Assembly: GCA_016287815.1 (NCBI GenBank)
Contig: JAEEWW010000003.1
Location: 17,483 to 81,482 of the forward strand
Length of the DNA: 64,000 nt
Reading direction: 5' to 3'
From: Treponema sp.
Lineage (GTDB): Bacteria; Spirochaetota; Spirochaetia; Treponematales; Treponemataceae
The notes beneath the pieces were generated by a model, which made no database searches, was not told where the DNA came from, and saw only the letters and a list, made by a program, of their open reading frames with translations. Shown piece after piece: positions 36,733-45,574 of this stretch. Made by a program: the position numbers and the translations under genes. The stretch's first letter is position 1, and every line of letters begins with the position of its first letter.

Positions 36733-36907
36733 ATAAAAATTCCGTTATTTCAGCAGCACCCGAGTTTCTTTACTCTGTTATTTTATAGTTTTGCTCTGTT
36801 TTTTTTATAACACAAATTTTGAAATGAAAGCAATAATTAAACTGTCACTTCAAGAATTGAAATCCTCAGGGAAAAAAATTGCGAAGCGGCTTTCAAAAGG
36901 AGGAAAC

Positions 36908-38215
36908 ATGAAAAGTATTAATTGGAAAAAATCATTTTTGTTGATTTCAATTATAGTAATTTTTGCAGGATGCACGGCAAAAAAAGAGGCAAAATCTGCT
37001 GCTCAGAATGAACCTGTAACTTTACGCATAGCATGGTGGGGGTCTCAAAAACGGCATGATGCAACTCTTGCAGTTCTTGATCTTTATACAAAGAAAACAG
37101 GCGTTCAGTTTGAAGCTGAATTTCTGCCGTTTGACGGATATTTTACAAAATTAAATACGCTGGCTGCAGCAAAGAATGTATGGGATATTTATCAGCTTGG
37201 AAGCAACTTTCCAAATTATGCAGAAAGCCTTGAACCGCTTGACCCGTTTGTAAAATCTGGAGCAGTTGATGTTTCTCAGATTGGCGAAGGAATTCTTTCT
37301 ACAACAAGACTTGGCGGTGACGGAGATTTACTGGGAATTTCCATAGGCACAAATACTTACGGCATTGCCTATGATCCTGAAATGTTCCAGAAAGCAGGTG
37401 TTCCGGAACCAACAGAAACATGGACATGGAAAGATTATGAAAAAGCATGTTTAAAAATCCACGAAAAACTTGGTGTATATGGTTCTTCAAAACTTGATGA
37501 TTTTATTGCAGGAGGAAAGGTTCGTATTCCGCAGCATGATAAAAATCAGGGATTGTTCAGCAAGGACGGAAAAAGCCTTGGATACACGGATGATTCTCCT
37601 ATAGTTGATTACTGGAAAATCAGAAAAACTCTTGTAGATGCAAAAGCTTATCCTGATCCAGGCCGAATCTATGAAATTAAAGATATAGAAAGTGATTTAC
37701 TTGTACGCGGTGAAGCTGCAATGACATGGGTAGCCAGCAATCAGTTTATTTCTCTTTGCTCAGCTGCAAAACGTCCGTTAAAAATGGCAGTCGTTCCGCG
37801 GGAAAAAGAAAATTTGCCGCTAGGACTTGATATGCAGTCTTCCCAGCAGTTTGGTGTTTACAGCGGTTCAAAGAATAAAGAAGAAGCTGCTAAATTTATA
37901 AGTTTCTTTGTTAATGATATTGAAGCAAACAGAATACTTCAGGGAGAGCGCGGCGTTCCGGTTTCTACACCTGTACGTACCGATCTTGAAACTTTCCTTA
38001 ATAACGAAACACAAAAAGAACTTTATTCATTTATGACTGTAATGTCACGTAATGCCAGCATGGAAAAAAACTTTGACGTTCCATGTCACGATGAAATTAA
38101 AGACCTTTACTGGAGAATCGAAGATAAAGTTGCTTTCGGTAAAGCTACTCCAGAAGAAGCTGCGAAAGAATTCCGCAGGGAAGCCGAAGCAATCTTTGCA
38201 AAAACATTTAAATAA
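36908..38215 (+). CDS. Sugar-binding lipoprotein of an ABC transporter
   Basis: A 435-residue extracellular solute-binding protein of the family 1 (maltose/oligosaccharide) type. I start it at 36908 because AAAGGAGG lies just ahead and the product opens with a lipoprotein signal ending IIVIFAGC. The frame back to 36791 has no ribosome site. RIAWWGSQKRHDATLAVLDL and the GGKVRIPQHD region fit the family. It delivers sugar to the two permeases encoded next. The ligand cannot be named, but neighbours suggest a xylo- or arabino-oligosaccharide. Confidence 0.9.
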   Translation: MKSINWKKSFLLISIIVIFAGCTAKKEAKSAAQNEPVTLRIAWWGSQKRHDATLAVLDLYTKKTGVQFEAEFLPFDGYFTKLNTLAAAKNVWDIYQLGSNFPNYAESLEPLDPFVKSGAVDVSQIGEGILSTTRLGGDGDLLGISIGTNTYGIAYDPEMFQKAGVPEPTETWTWKDYEKACLKIHEKLGVYGSSKLDDFIAGGKVRIPQHDKNQGLFSKDGKSLGYTDDSPIVDYWKIRKTLVDAKAYPDPGRIYEIKDIESDLLVRGEAAMTWVASNQFISLCSAAKRPLKMAVVPREKENLPLGLDMQSSQQFGVYSGSKNKEEAAKFISFFVNDIEANRILQGERGVPVSTPVRTDLETFLNNETQKELYSFMTVMSRNASMEKNFDVPCHDEIKDLYWRIEDKVAFGKATPEEAAKEFRREAEAIFAKTFK

Positions 38216-38252
38216 GAATCAATCTAAAAATTGTTAAGCTGGTTTGCACTCC

Positions 38253-38292
38253 TATCTGGCGCCTGTCCGACAGGTCGGACAGGCGCCAGATA
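38253..38292 (+). repeat. Perfect 19-bp GC-rich hairpin between binding-protein and permease genes
   Basis: tatctggcgcctgtccgac and its exact reverse complement are separated only by AG. Outer flanks aagctggttt (38237-38246) and aaatcagctt (38293-38302) can extend the pairing with one mismatch. There is no T run, so it is unlikely to be a full terminator. In the mRNA it could block 3' decay and keep the binding-protein message abundant relative to the permeases. Confidence 0.85.
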
Positions 38293-38323
38293 AATCAGCT
38301 TTTCATAACAACAGGGAGTTTTT

Positions 38324-39259
38324 ATGACCATTTCCTTTAACAATACATTTAAGTCTAGCAAAATAAAAAAATTTTTAAACAGTGACAATACCGTAGGTTA
38401 CTGTTTTGCTTCTCCGTTTATCATAGGATTTCTTGGTTTTGTAGTAATTCCTATGCTTGTATCTTTATATTTTTCATTTACAAAATATAACATCAGAACA
38501 TCACCAAAATGGATTGGCTTAGATAATTTTATCAGAATGTTTACCGCTGACAGGCGTTTTTATAAATCACTTTGGGTTACATTCAAATATGTAATTATAG
38601 CCGTGCCTTTAAAACTTGCTTTTGCGCTTGTAATTGCATTTATTCTTACTAAGAAAACAAAACTTGAAAGCGTTTTCCGTGCAATTTATTATTTACCTTC
38701 ACTGATTGGCGGCAGCGTTGCCGTTACACTTGTATGGAAAGAATTATTTTCTTCCACGGGATTTATAAACACATTTCTTTCAAAAATTGGAATAACAGGT
38801 CTTTCATGGTTTGGTGATGAGCGCCTTGCATTATGGCCGCTGATTCTTCTTACCGTCTGGCAGTTCGGTTCTTCAATGCTGATTTTTGCAGCCGGACTGA
38901 AACAAATTCCTGTAACTTATTATGAGGCCGCCCAGATTGACGGGGCAGGCAGCGTAAAAATATTTTTCAATATAACTTTACCTCAGCTTTCACCAATTAT
39001 TCTGTTTAATCTTGTTATGCAGGTAATCTCAGGATTTATGACATTTACCCAGTCTTATATTATTTCTGGCGGTTCAGGACGGCCAAATGATTCCACAAAT
39101 TTCTTTGCACTTTATATCTATAATAATGCATTTTCCTATTTTGATATGGGCTATGCAAGTGCAATGGCCTGGGTACTTCTTATTATTATTGCCGTCATAA
39201 CCCTTACAATTTTTAAGACTTCAAAAACATGGGTTTTTTACGAATACAAAGAAGATTGA
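38324..39259 (+). CDS. Sugar ABC transporter permease, MalF-like
   Basis: A 311-residue inner-membrane protein with about six membrane segments. The ATPase-docking EAA loop reads YYEAAQIDGAGSVKIFFNIT. The ribosome site AGGGAG lies before the ATG. It follows the binding-protein gene after a strong hairpin and precedes the second permease. The pair would form the translocation channel. No ATPase gene is in the cluster, so a shared MsmX/MalK-type ATPase encoded elsewhere must be used. Confidence 0.93.
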   Translation: MTISFNNTFKSSKIKKFLNSDNTVGYCFASPFIIGFLGFVVIPMLVSLYFSFTKYNIRTSPKWIGLDNFIRMFTADRRFYKSLWVTFKYVIIAVPLKLAFALVIAFILTKKTKLESVFRAIYYLPSLIGGSVAVTLVWKELFSSTGFINTFLSKIGITGLSWFGDERLALWPLILLTVWQFGSSMLIFAAGLKQIPVTYYEAAQIDGAGSVKIFFNITLPQLSPIILFNLVMQVISGFMTFTQSYIISGGSGRPNDSTNFFALYIYNNAFSYFDMGYASAMAWVLLIIIAVITLTIFKTSKTWVFYEYKED

Positions 39260-39285
39260 TTTTTGATTTTTTATGGGAGAAAAAA

Positions 39286-40122
39286 ATGATAACTAAAAAA
39301 TATTCTGTTGCTGGTACAGTTTTTATAATGCTTTTCGGAATTATTATGATTTATCCTGTAATCTGGATGATACTGGGGTCATTTAAAGATAATTATCAGA
39401 TTTTAAATGAATCTACAAAACTTTTCCCATCACAATGGATTTTTTCCAATTATTCTACCGGCTGGAAGGGATACGGAAAATTTTCATTTGGAACTTTTTT
39501 TAAGAATTCTTTTTTTGTTTCAATTATTTCAACAATAGGAATGACCTTTTCTTCTGCAATGATTGCCTATGCATTTTCCCGCGGAAAATTTAAAGGCAAA
39601 AAGTTTTGGTTTGCCTGCATGATAAGCACAATGATGCTGCCAAGTCAGGTAATCCTTATTCCTCAGTTTGTAATATTCCAGAAATTAAACTGGGTAAACA
39701 CATTTATACCGCTTATTCTTCCTATGTTTTTTGGGAGTGCCTTTTTTATTTACATGATTATGCAGTTTATGGCAGGGCTTCCAAAAGAATTAGATGAAGC
39801 CGCTTACATGGAAGGATGTTCCAAATATTCAATTTTTTTCAAAATAATTTTCCCGCTCATATCACCAGCTCTTATCAGCACTTTTATCATTCAGTTTTAT
39901 TGGAAATGGGATGATTTTATGGGACCTTTAATCTATTTAAGTCGTCCTGCAAAATACACTGTTTCTCTGGCAATTAAGATGTTTGCGGATGCAAGCTCCA
40001 AAACAGATTATGGTGCAATGTTTGCAATGTCAACCTTGTCTTTAATCCCTGTTTTTTTGATTTTTCTTTTCTTCAATAAATATCTTATGGAAGGAATCAG
40101 TACAAGCGGTCTGAAAGGTTAA
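39286..40122 (+). CDS. Sugar ABC transporter permease, MalG-like
   Basis: A 278-residue permease with about six membrane segments and an EAA loop reading ELDEAAYMEGCSKYSIFFKI. I choose the ATG at 39286, after GGGAGA. The frame opens earlier at 39229, inside the first permease gene, but without a ribosome site. It ends one base before the next gene, a glycosidase, so transport and hydrolysis are linked in one transcript. Confidence 0.93.
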   Translation: MITKKYSVAGTVFIMLFGIIMIYPVIWMILGSFKDNYQILNESTKLFPSQWIFSNYSTGWKGYGKFSFGTFFKNSFFVSIISTIGMTFSSAMIAYAFSRGKFKGKKFWFACMISTMMLPSQVILIPQFVIFQKLNWVNTFIPLILPMFFGSAFFIYMIMQFMAGLPKELDEAAYMEGCSKYSIFFKIIFPLISPALISTFIIQFYWKWDDFMGPLIYLSRPAKYTVSLAIKMFADASSKTDYGAMFAMSTLSLIPVFLIFLFFNKYLMEGISTSGLKG

Positions 40123-40123
40123 A

Positions 40124-42256
40124 ATGGCAATAAATAGAAAAAGTCTTGTAGAATCTCATAATCCTGTTCTTAAAAACATAAATACAGCATCTCCTTTTTC
40201 GGTTGGTAACGGAGAATTTGCATTTACTGTTGATGTAACAGGATTACAATCACTTTATTCTCTTTATAAAAAGCAAAATGTTCCTTTATGCACTATGAGT
40301 CAGTGGGGCTGGCACTCAAGTCCCGATTCAAACGGGAAATTTTATACTTTTGATGATGTAGTAAAAACAGAATATGATTTTGCTTCCGGTAAAAAAGTTT
40401 ATTATGCTTCCAAAAAGAAGTCAGGTAATGAAGAAGTATATACATGGTTAAGACAGAATCCTCATAGAATGAATCTGTCAGAAATCGGCTTTTTGCTGGA
40501 TGAAAAACCAATACAAGAAACAAATCTTTCAAAAATTAAACAGACTCTCCGATTATATGACGGAATAATAGAAAGTTCGTATCATCTTAAAAACATACCT
40601 GTTAAAGTATATACAGCTGTAACTCCCGACAACGACACAATAATCTGCCATGCTAAAAGTGAATTAATAAAAAGTAAAAGATTAACCTTAAAATTTCATT
40701 TTCCGTACGGAGGCTATGATATTAGCGGAGAAGGCGAGTGTACCACAGGAATGCATTTAGTTGAAAAAATACATAGCGGTAAAAATTTATGGGTTATAAA
40801 AAATATCTGTGACAAGGATGCTTATTATGTCTACTTTTATTCTAGGTCTGATTTTAATGTTAGATTTTGCGATAATGATTTTTTTGTGGATTTTTCTCTG
40901 GAAAATGTAAGTTTTTCAATTACCTTTAAGAAAAATGAATGTGATTATTCTGAACTGAAAAAAAAATATGACTTTATTCCAATTTCAATAGAAAAATTAT
41001 TTAAAAAGACTAAAAAATGGTGGAATAAATTCTGGCAGGAAGGTGGGGCTATAAAACTTTCTAATAGAAAGAAAACCGAAAAATCAGCGGATTTTAATTC
41101 TGCTTCCGATAATTCAACCAGTCTTGCAAATGAATTAGAGCGCCGCCTTGTTCTTTCTCAATATCTTCTTGCAATAAACTGTTCAGGTTCTATGCCGCCT
41201 CAGGAAACAGGTCTTATGTGTAACAGCTGGCATGGAAAATTTCATCTGGAAATGCATCCGCTTCATATGTTATGGTCCGTTTTCTGGAACAGAAGTTATT
41301 TACTTGAACGAAGCATTCCATGGTATCAAAATCATCTTGAACAGGCAAAAAATAATGCATCTTCAAATGGTTTTAAAGGCGCACGCTGGCCAAAACAGGT
41401 TGCATATAACGGAATTGACAGTCCTTCACCAATTTCAGTCCTTTTGATTTGGCAGCAGCCTCATATAATTTTTATGCTGGAAAGTCTTTACAATGTAAAA
41501 AATGCAAAAGAAAAAAAGGCCTTTCTTATAAAATACTGGGATTTAATCCGTGAAACCGCTGACTTTATGGCAGATTATGCTGTCTTTAATCAAAATAAAA
41601 ATTGTTATGAACTTACAGGACCTCTAATTCCTGTACAGGAAGACTATGATGAATGTACTGTAAAAAATCCTTCCTTTGAACTTTGCTCATGGAAAAAGGG
41701 TCTTGAAATTGCCTGTACATGGGCTTTTCGCTTAGGCAATAAAGTTCCTGAAAGATGGAGTTCTGTAAGCTCAAAGCTTGCATTACCGCCAATGGAAGAC
41801 GGGCTTTATACGGCGCATGAAAACTGCCACGATACATTTTCAAATCACGCAAAAGATCATCCTTCCATGCTGTTTGGTTATAGTTTTTTTGCAGATAAAA
41901 ATTTAAAAGCTGAAAATGTTTTACAGACTTTAGAAAAAGTAATGTCTATGTGGGATTATAAAAGTATGTGGGGCTGGGATTTTGCAATGCTTGCAATGTG
42001 TGCAGAACGTCTTCAAAAAACTTCTCTTGCCCTTGATTTCCTTTTGTGTAATTCAGAAAAAAATACTTATGAAATAAACGGAAATAATTATCAAAAATCA
42101 AGAGATGATTTACCGGCATATTTTCCGGGTAATGGAGCCTTACTGCTTGCAGCTGCAATGCTGTTTGCAGGATATAAAGAAGAAGGTGCAACTTTAGTTC
42201 CTGAATACGAAAACCTTCTTGTTGAAGTTGAAAAAATTATTCCTCTTTTTACATAA
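40124..42256 (+). CDS. Six-hairpin-type glycoside hydrolase, family not assigned
   Basis: A 710-residue protein without a signal peptide, so probably cytoplasmic and acting on imported oligosaccharides. The N-terminal ~300 residues look like a beta-sandwich. The rest resembles an (alpha/alpha)6 barrel of the GH65/GH95-like clans, with EMHPLHMLWSVFWNRSYLLE, then SNGFKGARWPKQ, and near the end YKSMWGWDFAMLAMCAERL. I cannot point to the catalytic acid with confidence. It starts one base after the permease stop and is followed after 72 bp by a GH43 gene. Substrate is unknown. Confidence 0.7.
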   Translation: MAINRKSLVESHNPVLKNINTASPFSVGNGEFAFTVDVTGLQSLYSLYKKQNVPLCTMSQWGWHSSPDSNGKFYTFDDVVKTEYDFASGKKVYYASKKKSGNEEVYTWLRQNPHRMNLSEIGFLLDEKPIQETNLSKIKQTLRLYDGIIESSYHLKNIPVKVYTAVTPDNDTIICHAKSELIKSKRLTLKFHFPYGGYDISGEGECTTGMHLVEKIHSGKNLWVIKNICDKDAYYVYFYSRSDFNVRFCDNDFFVDFSLENVSFSITFKKNECDYSELKKKYDFIPISIEKLFKKTKKWWNKFWQEGGAIKLSNRKKTEKSADFNSASDNSTSLANELERRLVLSQYLLAINCSGSMPPQETGLMCNSWHGKFHLEMHPLHMLWSVFWNRSYLLERSIPWYQNHLEQAKNNASSNGFKGARWPKQVAYNGIDSPSPISVLLIWQQPHIIFMLESLYNVKNAKEKKAFLIKYWDLIRETADFMADYAVFNQNKNCYELTGPLIPVQEDYDECTVKNPSFELCSWKKGLEIACTWAFRLGNKVPERWSSVSSKLALPPMEDGLYTAHENCHDTFSNHAKDHPSMLFGYSFFADKNLKAENVLQTLEKVMSMWDYKSMWGWDFAMLAMCAERLQKTSLALDFLLCNSEKNTYEINGNNYQKSRDDLPAYFPGNGALLLAAAMLFAGYKEEGATLVPEYENLLVEVEKIIPLFT

Positions 42257-42328
42257 GAACCCCTTTAGTAAGTTAGTTTTTACAAGAGCAGATAGAAAAA
42301 TAATTACATAAGAATATGGAGTGAAAAA

Positions 42329-43909
42329 ATGATACATAATCCGATTTTAAAAGGTTTTTGCCCAGATCCAAGTATAGTCCGGGTTGGCAGTGACTACTAT
42401 ATTGCAACCTCAACCTTTGAATGGTATCCCGGTGTAAACTTATGGCATTCAAAGGATTTGCAGCATTGGGAACAGCTTCCATCTCCGCTCAACAGAACAA
42501 GTCAGCTTAATCTTATAGGAAACCCAAATAATACAGGAATATGGGCACCATGTCTTTCATACAGCGACGGTCTTTTTTATCTGGTTTATACCGATGTAAA
42601 AACTCAGAAACGCCCGTATTATAATCTGAATAATTACATTGTAACAGCTGAAAAAATAACAGGCCCGTGGTCAGAACCAGTTTATATAAACAGCACTGGA
42701 TTTGATCCATCTTTATTTCACGATGATGACGGCAGAAAATATTTTATAAACATGCGCAACGGTTTTAAAGGAATTCTTTTGCAGGAATATGATTACAAAA
42801 ATAAAAGACTGACTGGAGAAGTAACAAATATTTTTTCCGGTACTGAAGCAGGACTTACAGAAGGACCTCATCTTTTCAAAAAAAACGGATGGTATTATCT
42901 TTTTGTTGCAGAAGGCGGAACAGGCTATGAGCATCAGGAAACAGTTGCACGCTCGCGTAATATAAATGGACCTTATGAAGTTTGTCCGCATAAATTGATT
43001 TCTTCTTATCATCATCCAGAACTTTTTTTACAGAAAGCCGGACACGGACAGGTTGTACAGGCTCAAAACGGAGAATTTTATTTTGTTCATCTTTGTTCAC
43101 GTCCTGTTTCCGGCAAAGACGGAAAAACTTACAGCATGACAGGCCGTGAAACTGCCATTCAAAATCTTATCTGGGATAAAAACGGCTGGCCTGTAATTAA
43201 AGACGCTGTACCACATGAATTTGTTAAAGGAGTTTCAGAAACAGAAAAATCCGTTGAAAACATGAATCAAATATCAAACGAAAATGCAATTAAAGAAACA
43301 ACGCTGTTTTTCGATGACTTTGATACAAAAGAACTTTTTCCATGCTGGCATTTTATGAGGCGTTTTCCACAAAATTCGCTAAGCCTTTCAGAGCGGAAAA
43401 GTTTTTTAAGATTATACGGAGAGAACTCTATAACTTCCATGCATAATGTAACTTTAACTGCCGTTCCTCGTAAAGAACTTAAATGCCAGGTAAGCACATA
43501 CATGGAATTTAATCCTGTATGCCCTGAACAGGCAGCAGGACTTTGCATGATGTATAATAATGAAAACTTTAATATGCTGTTTTTATCTTCAGAAGATAAC
43601 GGTAATTTGTTCCTTTCAATTTTAAAAATAAGTAAAAACGTTTATAAAAATGCTGAAGATTCCGCAGAAGGAAAAATCCCTGTAAAAAACGGCAAACTGT
43701 ATCTTGGTCTTGATGTTAATGGAATAACTGCACAATTTAAATATTCATATGACGGTAAAAACTGGAAAAATGCATTTGCCCCACTGGATGCAACTCTTTT
43801 TTCTGATGAATTCTGTTCTGGCTTCACTGGAACACATTTTGCAATTTTTTGCCATGATATGACCGGAAAAAGAAACTTTGCTGATTTTGACTGGTTTTCG
43901 ATTGAGTGA
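42329..43909 (+). CDS. GH43 beta-xylosidase/alpha-L-arabinofuranosidase
   Basis: A 526-residue GH43 enzyme with no signal peptide. The five-bladed propeller shows the catalytic base in GFCPDPSIVRVGSDYYIATS, the pKa-modulating Asp in FDPSLFHDDDGRKYF and the acid Glu in LTEGPHLFKKNGWYYL. The C-terminal ~200 residues form the beta-sandwich typical of the larger xylosidases. It is the last gene of the transporter operon and points to xylan- or arabinoxylan-derived sugars as the growth substrate. Confidence 0.93.
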   Translation: MIHNPILKGFCPDPSIVRVGSDYYIATSTFEWYPGVNLWHSKDLQHWEQLPSPLNRTSQLNLIGNPNNTGIWAPCLSYSDGLFYLVYTDVKTQKRPYYNLNNYIVTAEKITGPWSEPVYINSTGFDPSLFHDDDGRKYFINMRNGFKGILLQEYDYKNKRLTGEVTNIFSGTEAGLTEGPHLFKKNGWYYLFVAEGGTGYEHQETVARSRNINGPYEVCPHKLISSYHHPELFLQKAGHGQVVQAQNGEFYFVHLCSRPVSGKDGKTYSMTGRETAIQNLIWDKNGWPVIKDAVPHEFVKGVSETEKSVENMNQISNENAIKETTLFFDDFDTKELFPCWHFMRRFPQNSLSLSERKSFLRLYGENSITSMHNVTLTAVPRKELKCQVSTYMEFNPVCPEQAAGLCMMYNNENFNMLFLSSEDNGNLFLSILKISKNVYKNAEDSAEGKIPVKNGKLYLGLDVNGITAQFKYSYDGKNWKNAFAPLDATLFSDEFCSGFTGTHFAIFCHDMTGKRNFADFDWFSIE

Positions 43910-43933
43910 AAATCATTTTAAATCCCTAAAATT

Positions 43934-43999
43934 ATAGTGCTAAATCTAAAAAATAGTGCTATATTTTTAGTTGACGGAAAAAGTTTTTTGAAGCATAAA
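43934..43999 (+). promoter_or_regulatory. Candidate glgA promoter with two 9-bp direct repeats upstream
   Basis: ATAGTGCTA occurs at 43934 and 43953. TTGACG follows at 43971-43976, with CATAAA after 17 bases. The repeats, 19 bp apart, sit where an activator could bind. The promoter match is moderate. Confidence 0.4.
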
Positions 44000-44089
44000 A
44001 AGTGTTTAAGCGGCAGAATGACATTATTTTTTTTCACCTGCATAAAAACTTTCGTACACACAGAACTTAATCCGTAAGCGGAGGAAATA

Positions 44090-45574
44090 ATGAAAATTCT
44101 TATGGTTTCTGCGGAGGCAGTTCCTTTTGCCAAAACCGGCGGCTTGGCAGATGCAGTTTCTGCGTTTGCAATTTCTTTAACAAAGATGGGCCATGACGTA
44201 AAAATTGTTATTCCACGCTATTATAAAATCAACCGTTCTAAATTAAAGCAGCTTGAAGGTCCTATGGCCGTTGCGGCTGGAACTGCCGAAACATGGACTG
44301 CCGTTTATACAACACAAATGCCCGGCTGCGAAAAATTAAGTATTTATTTTATTGACCATGAACAGTGCTTCGGTCGTGATGCTATTTATGGAAATAAACA
44401 GGAACCTGACTTTCACGATAATACTTACCGTTTTGCAGTTTTGTGCCATGGAGCATTTCAGCTTTGCAGAAAACTAAACTGGTATCCTGATATTATGCAT
44501 GCCCATGACTGGTCAGCAGGTCTTGTACCTGTAATATTAAAGCATTTATGCAGAAGGGAAGAGGCTTTTAAGAATACTGCAAGTATTTATACAATCCACA
44601 ACATGGGCTATCAGGGAAAATATTCTAAAAATAATTATCCGGATTTAGGATTGCCTTGGGATTTGTATCACGGTGCAAATTTCGAACAGTATGGTGACAT
44701 AAATCTTATGCAGGCAGCAATTGCATCAGCCGATATGATAACCACTGTTTCACCGACTTATGCAAAAGAAATTCAGACGCCGGAAGGCGGTTTCGGGTTA
44801 GACGGGCTTTTGCGTGTCCGCTCAGACCGGATTCGCGGTATTGTTAATGGGGTAGATACAAAAATCTGGAATCCTCAGACAGACCCGTATCTCCCTGAAA
44901 ACTATTCTGTTACTTCGCTTGAAGGAAAAGCCGCCTGTAAACGTGAATTGCAGGAAACTATGGGCTTTGAAATAAATCCAGATATTCCTGTAATAGGAAT
45001 TGTTACGCGGCTTGCAGACCAGAAAGGTATTGGTCCGTTATTCGGACCGAATTACGGCTGTATGTATACTTTGTGCATGAAACTTAAAGTTCAGGTGGCT
45101 TTACTCGGAAGCGGCGAAAAATGGTGTGAGAATGAAATCCGTTCACTGCAGAGCCGTCTGCCAAACTTTAAGGCAGTTCTTGGCTATAAAGAGGATTTAA
45201 GTCACCTTATAGAAGCAGGAAGTGATTTCTTCCTGATGCCTTCAAAATACGAACCTTGCGGTTTAAACCAGATGTATTCGCTTTTATACGGAACTTTGCC
45301 AATCGTAAGAAGAACCGGCGGTCTTGCAGATACCGTAGAAAATTACAACGAAAAAACAGGCGACGGTACAGGCTTTATGCTTGACAATTTAACCCCGAGT
45401 GCTGTTTTCAATACTGTGGGCTGGGCTTTATACGCATATTACAATAAAAAAGAACATATTAAAAAAATGCAGAAAAAAGCCATGAAGTCCAATTTCAGCT
45501 GGGATACTTCTGCAAACAATTATGTTCAGATTTATAAAACTGCTTTAAGATACGGCTGTGGAAGAGAAATTTAG
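44090..45574 (+). CDS. glgA: Glycogen synthase
   Basis: A 494-residue GT5 enzyme that extends glycogen from ADP-glucose, the product of GlgC. The N-terminal MKILMVSAEAVPFAKTGGLA is the KxGGL substrate site, HAHDWSAGLVPVIL follows, and the C-terminal site is PSKYEPCGLNQMYSLLYG followed by RRTGGL. A GCGGAGG ribosome site precedes the ATG. Its last 4 bp overlap the end of the convergent beta-propeller gene. It is not linked to glgC in this window. Confidence 0.96.
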   Translation: MKILMVSAEAVPFAKTGGLADAVSAFAISLTKMGHDVKIVIPRYYKINRSKLKQLEGPMAVAAGTAETWTAVYTTQMPGCEKLSIYFIDHEQCFGRDAIYGNKQEPDFHDNTYRFAVLCHGAFQLCRKLNWYPDIMHAHDWSAGLVPVILKHLCRREEAFKNTASIYTIHNMGYQGKYSKNNYPDLGLPWDLYHGANFEQYGDINLMQAAIASADMITTVSPTYAKEIQTPEGGFGLDGLLRVRSDRIRGIVNGVDTKIWNPQTDPYLPENYSVTSLEGKAACKRELQETMGFEINPDIPVIGIVTRLADQKGIGPLFGPNYGCMYTLCMKLKVQVALLGSGEKWCENEIRSLQSRLPNFKAVLGYKEDLSHLIEAGSDFFLMPSKYEPCGLNQMYSLLYGTLPIVRRTGGLADTVENYNEKTGDGTGFMLDNLTPSAVFNTVGWALYAYYNKKEHIKKMQKKAMKSNFSWDTSANNYVQIYKTALRYGCGREI

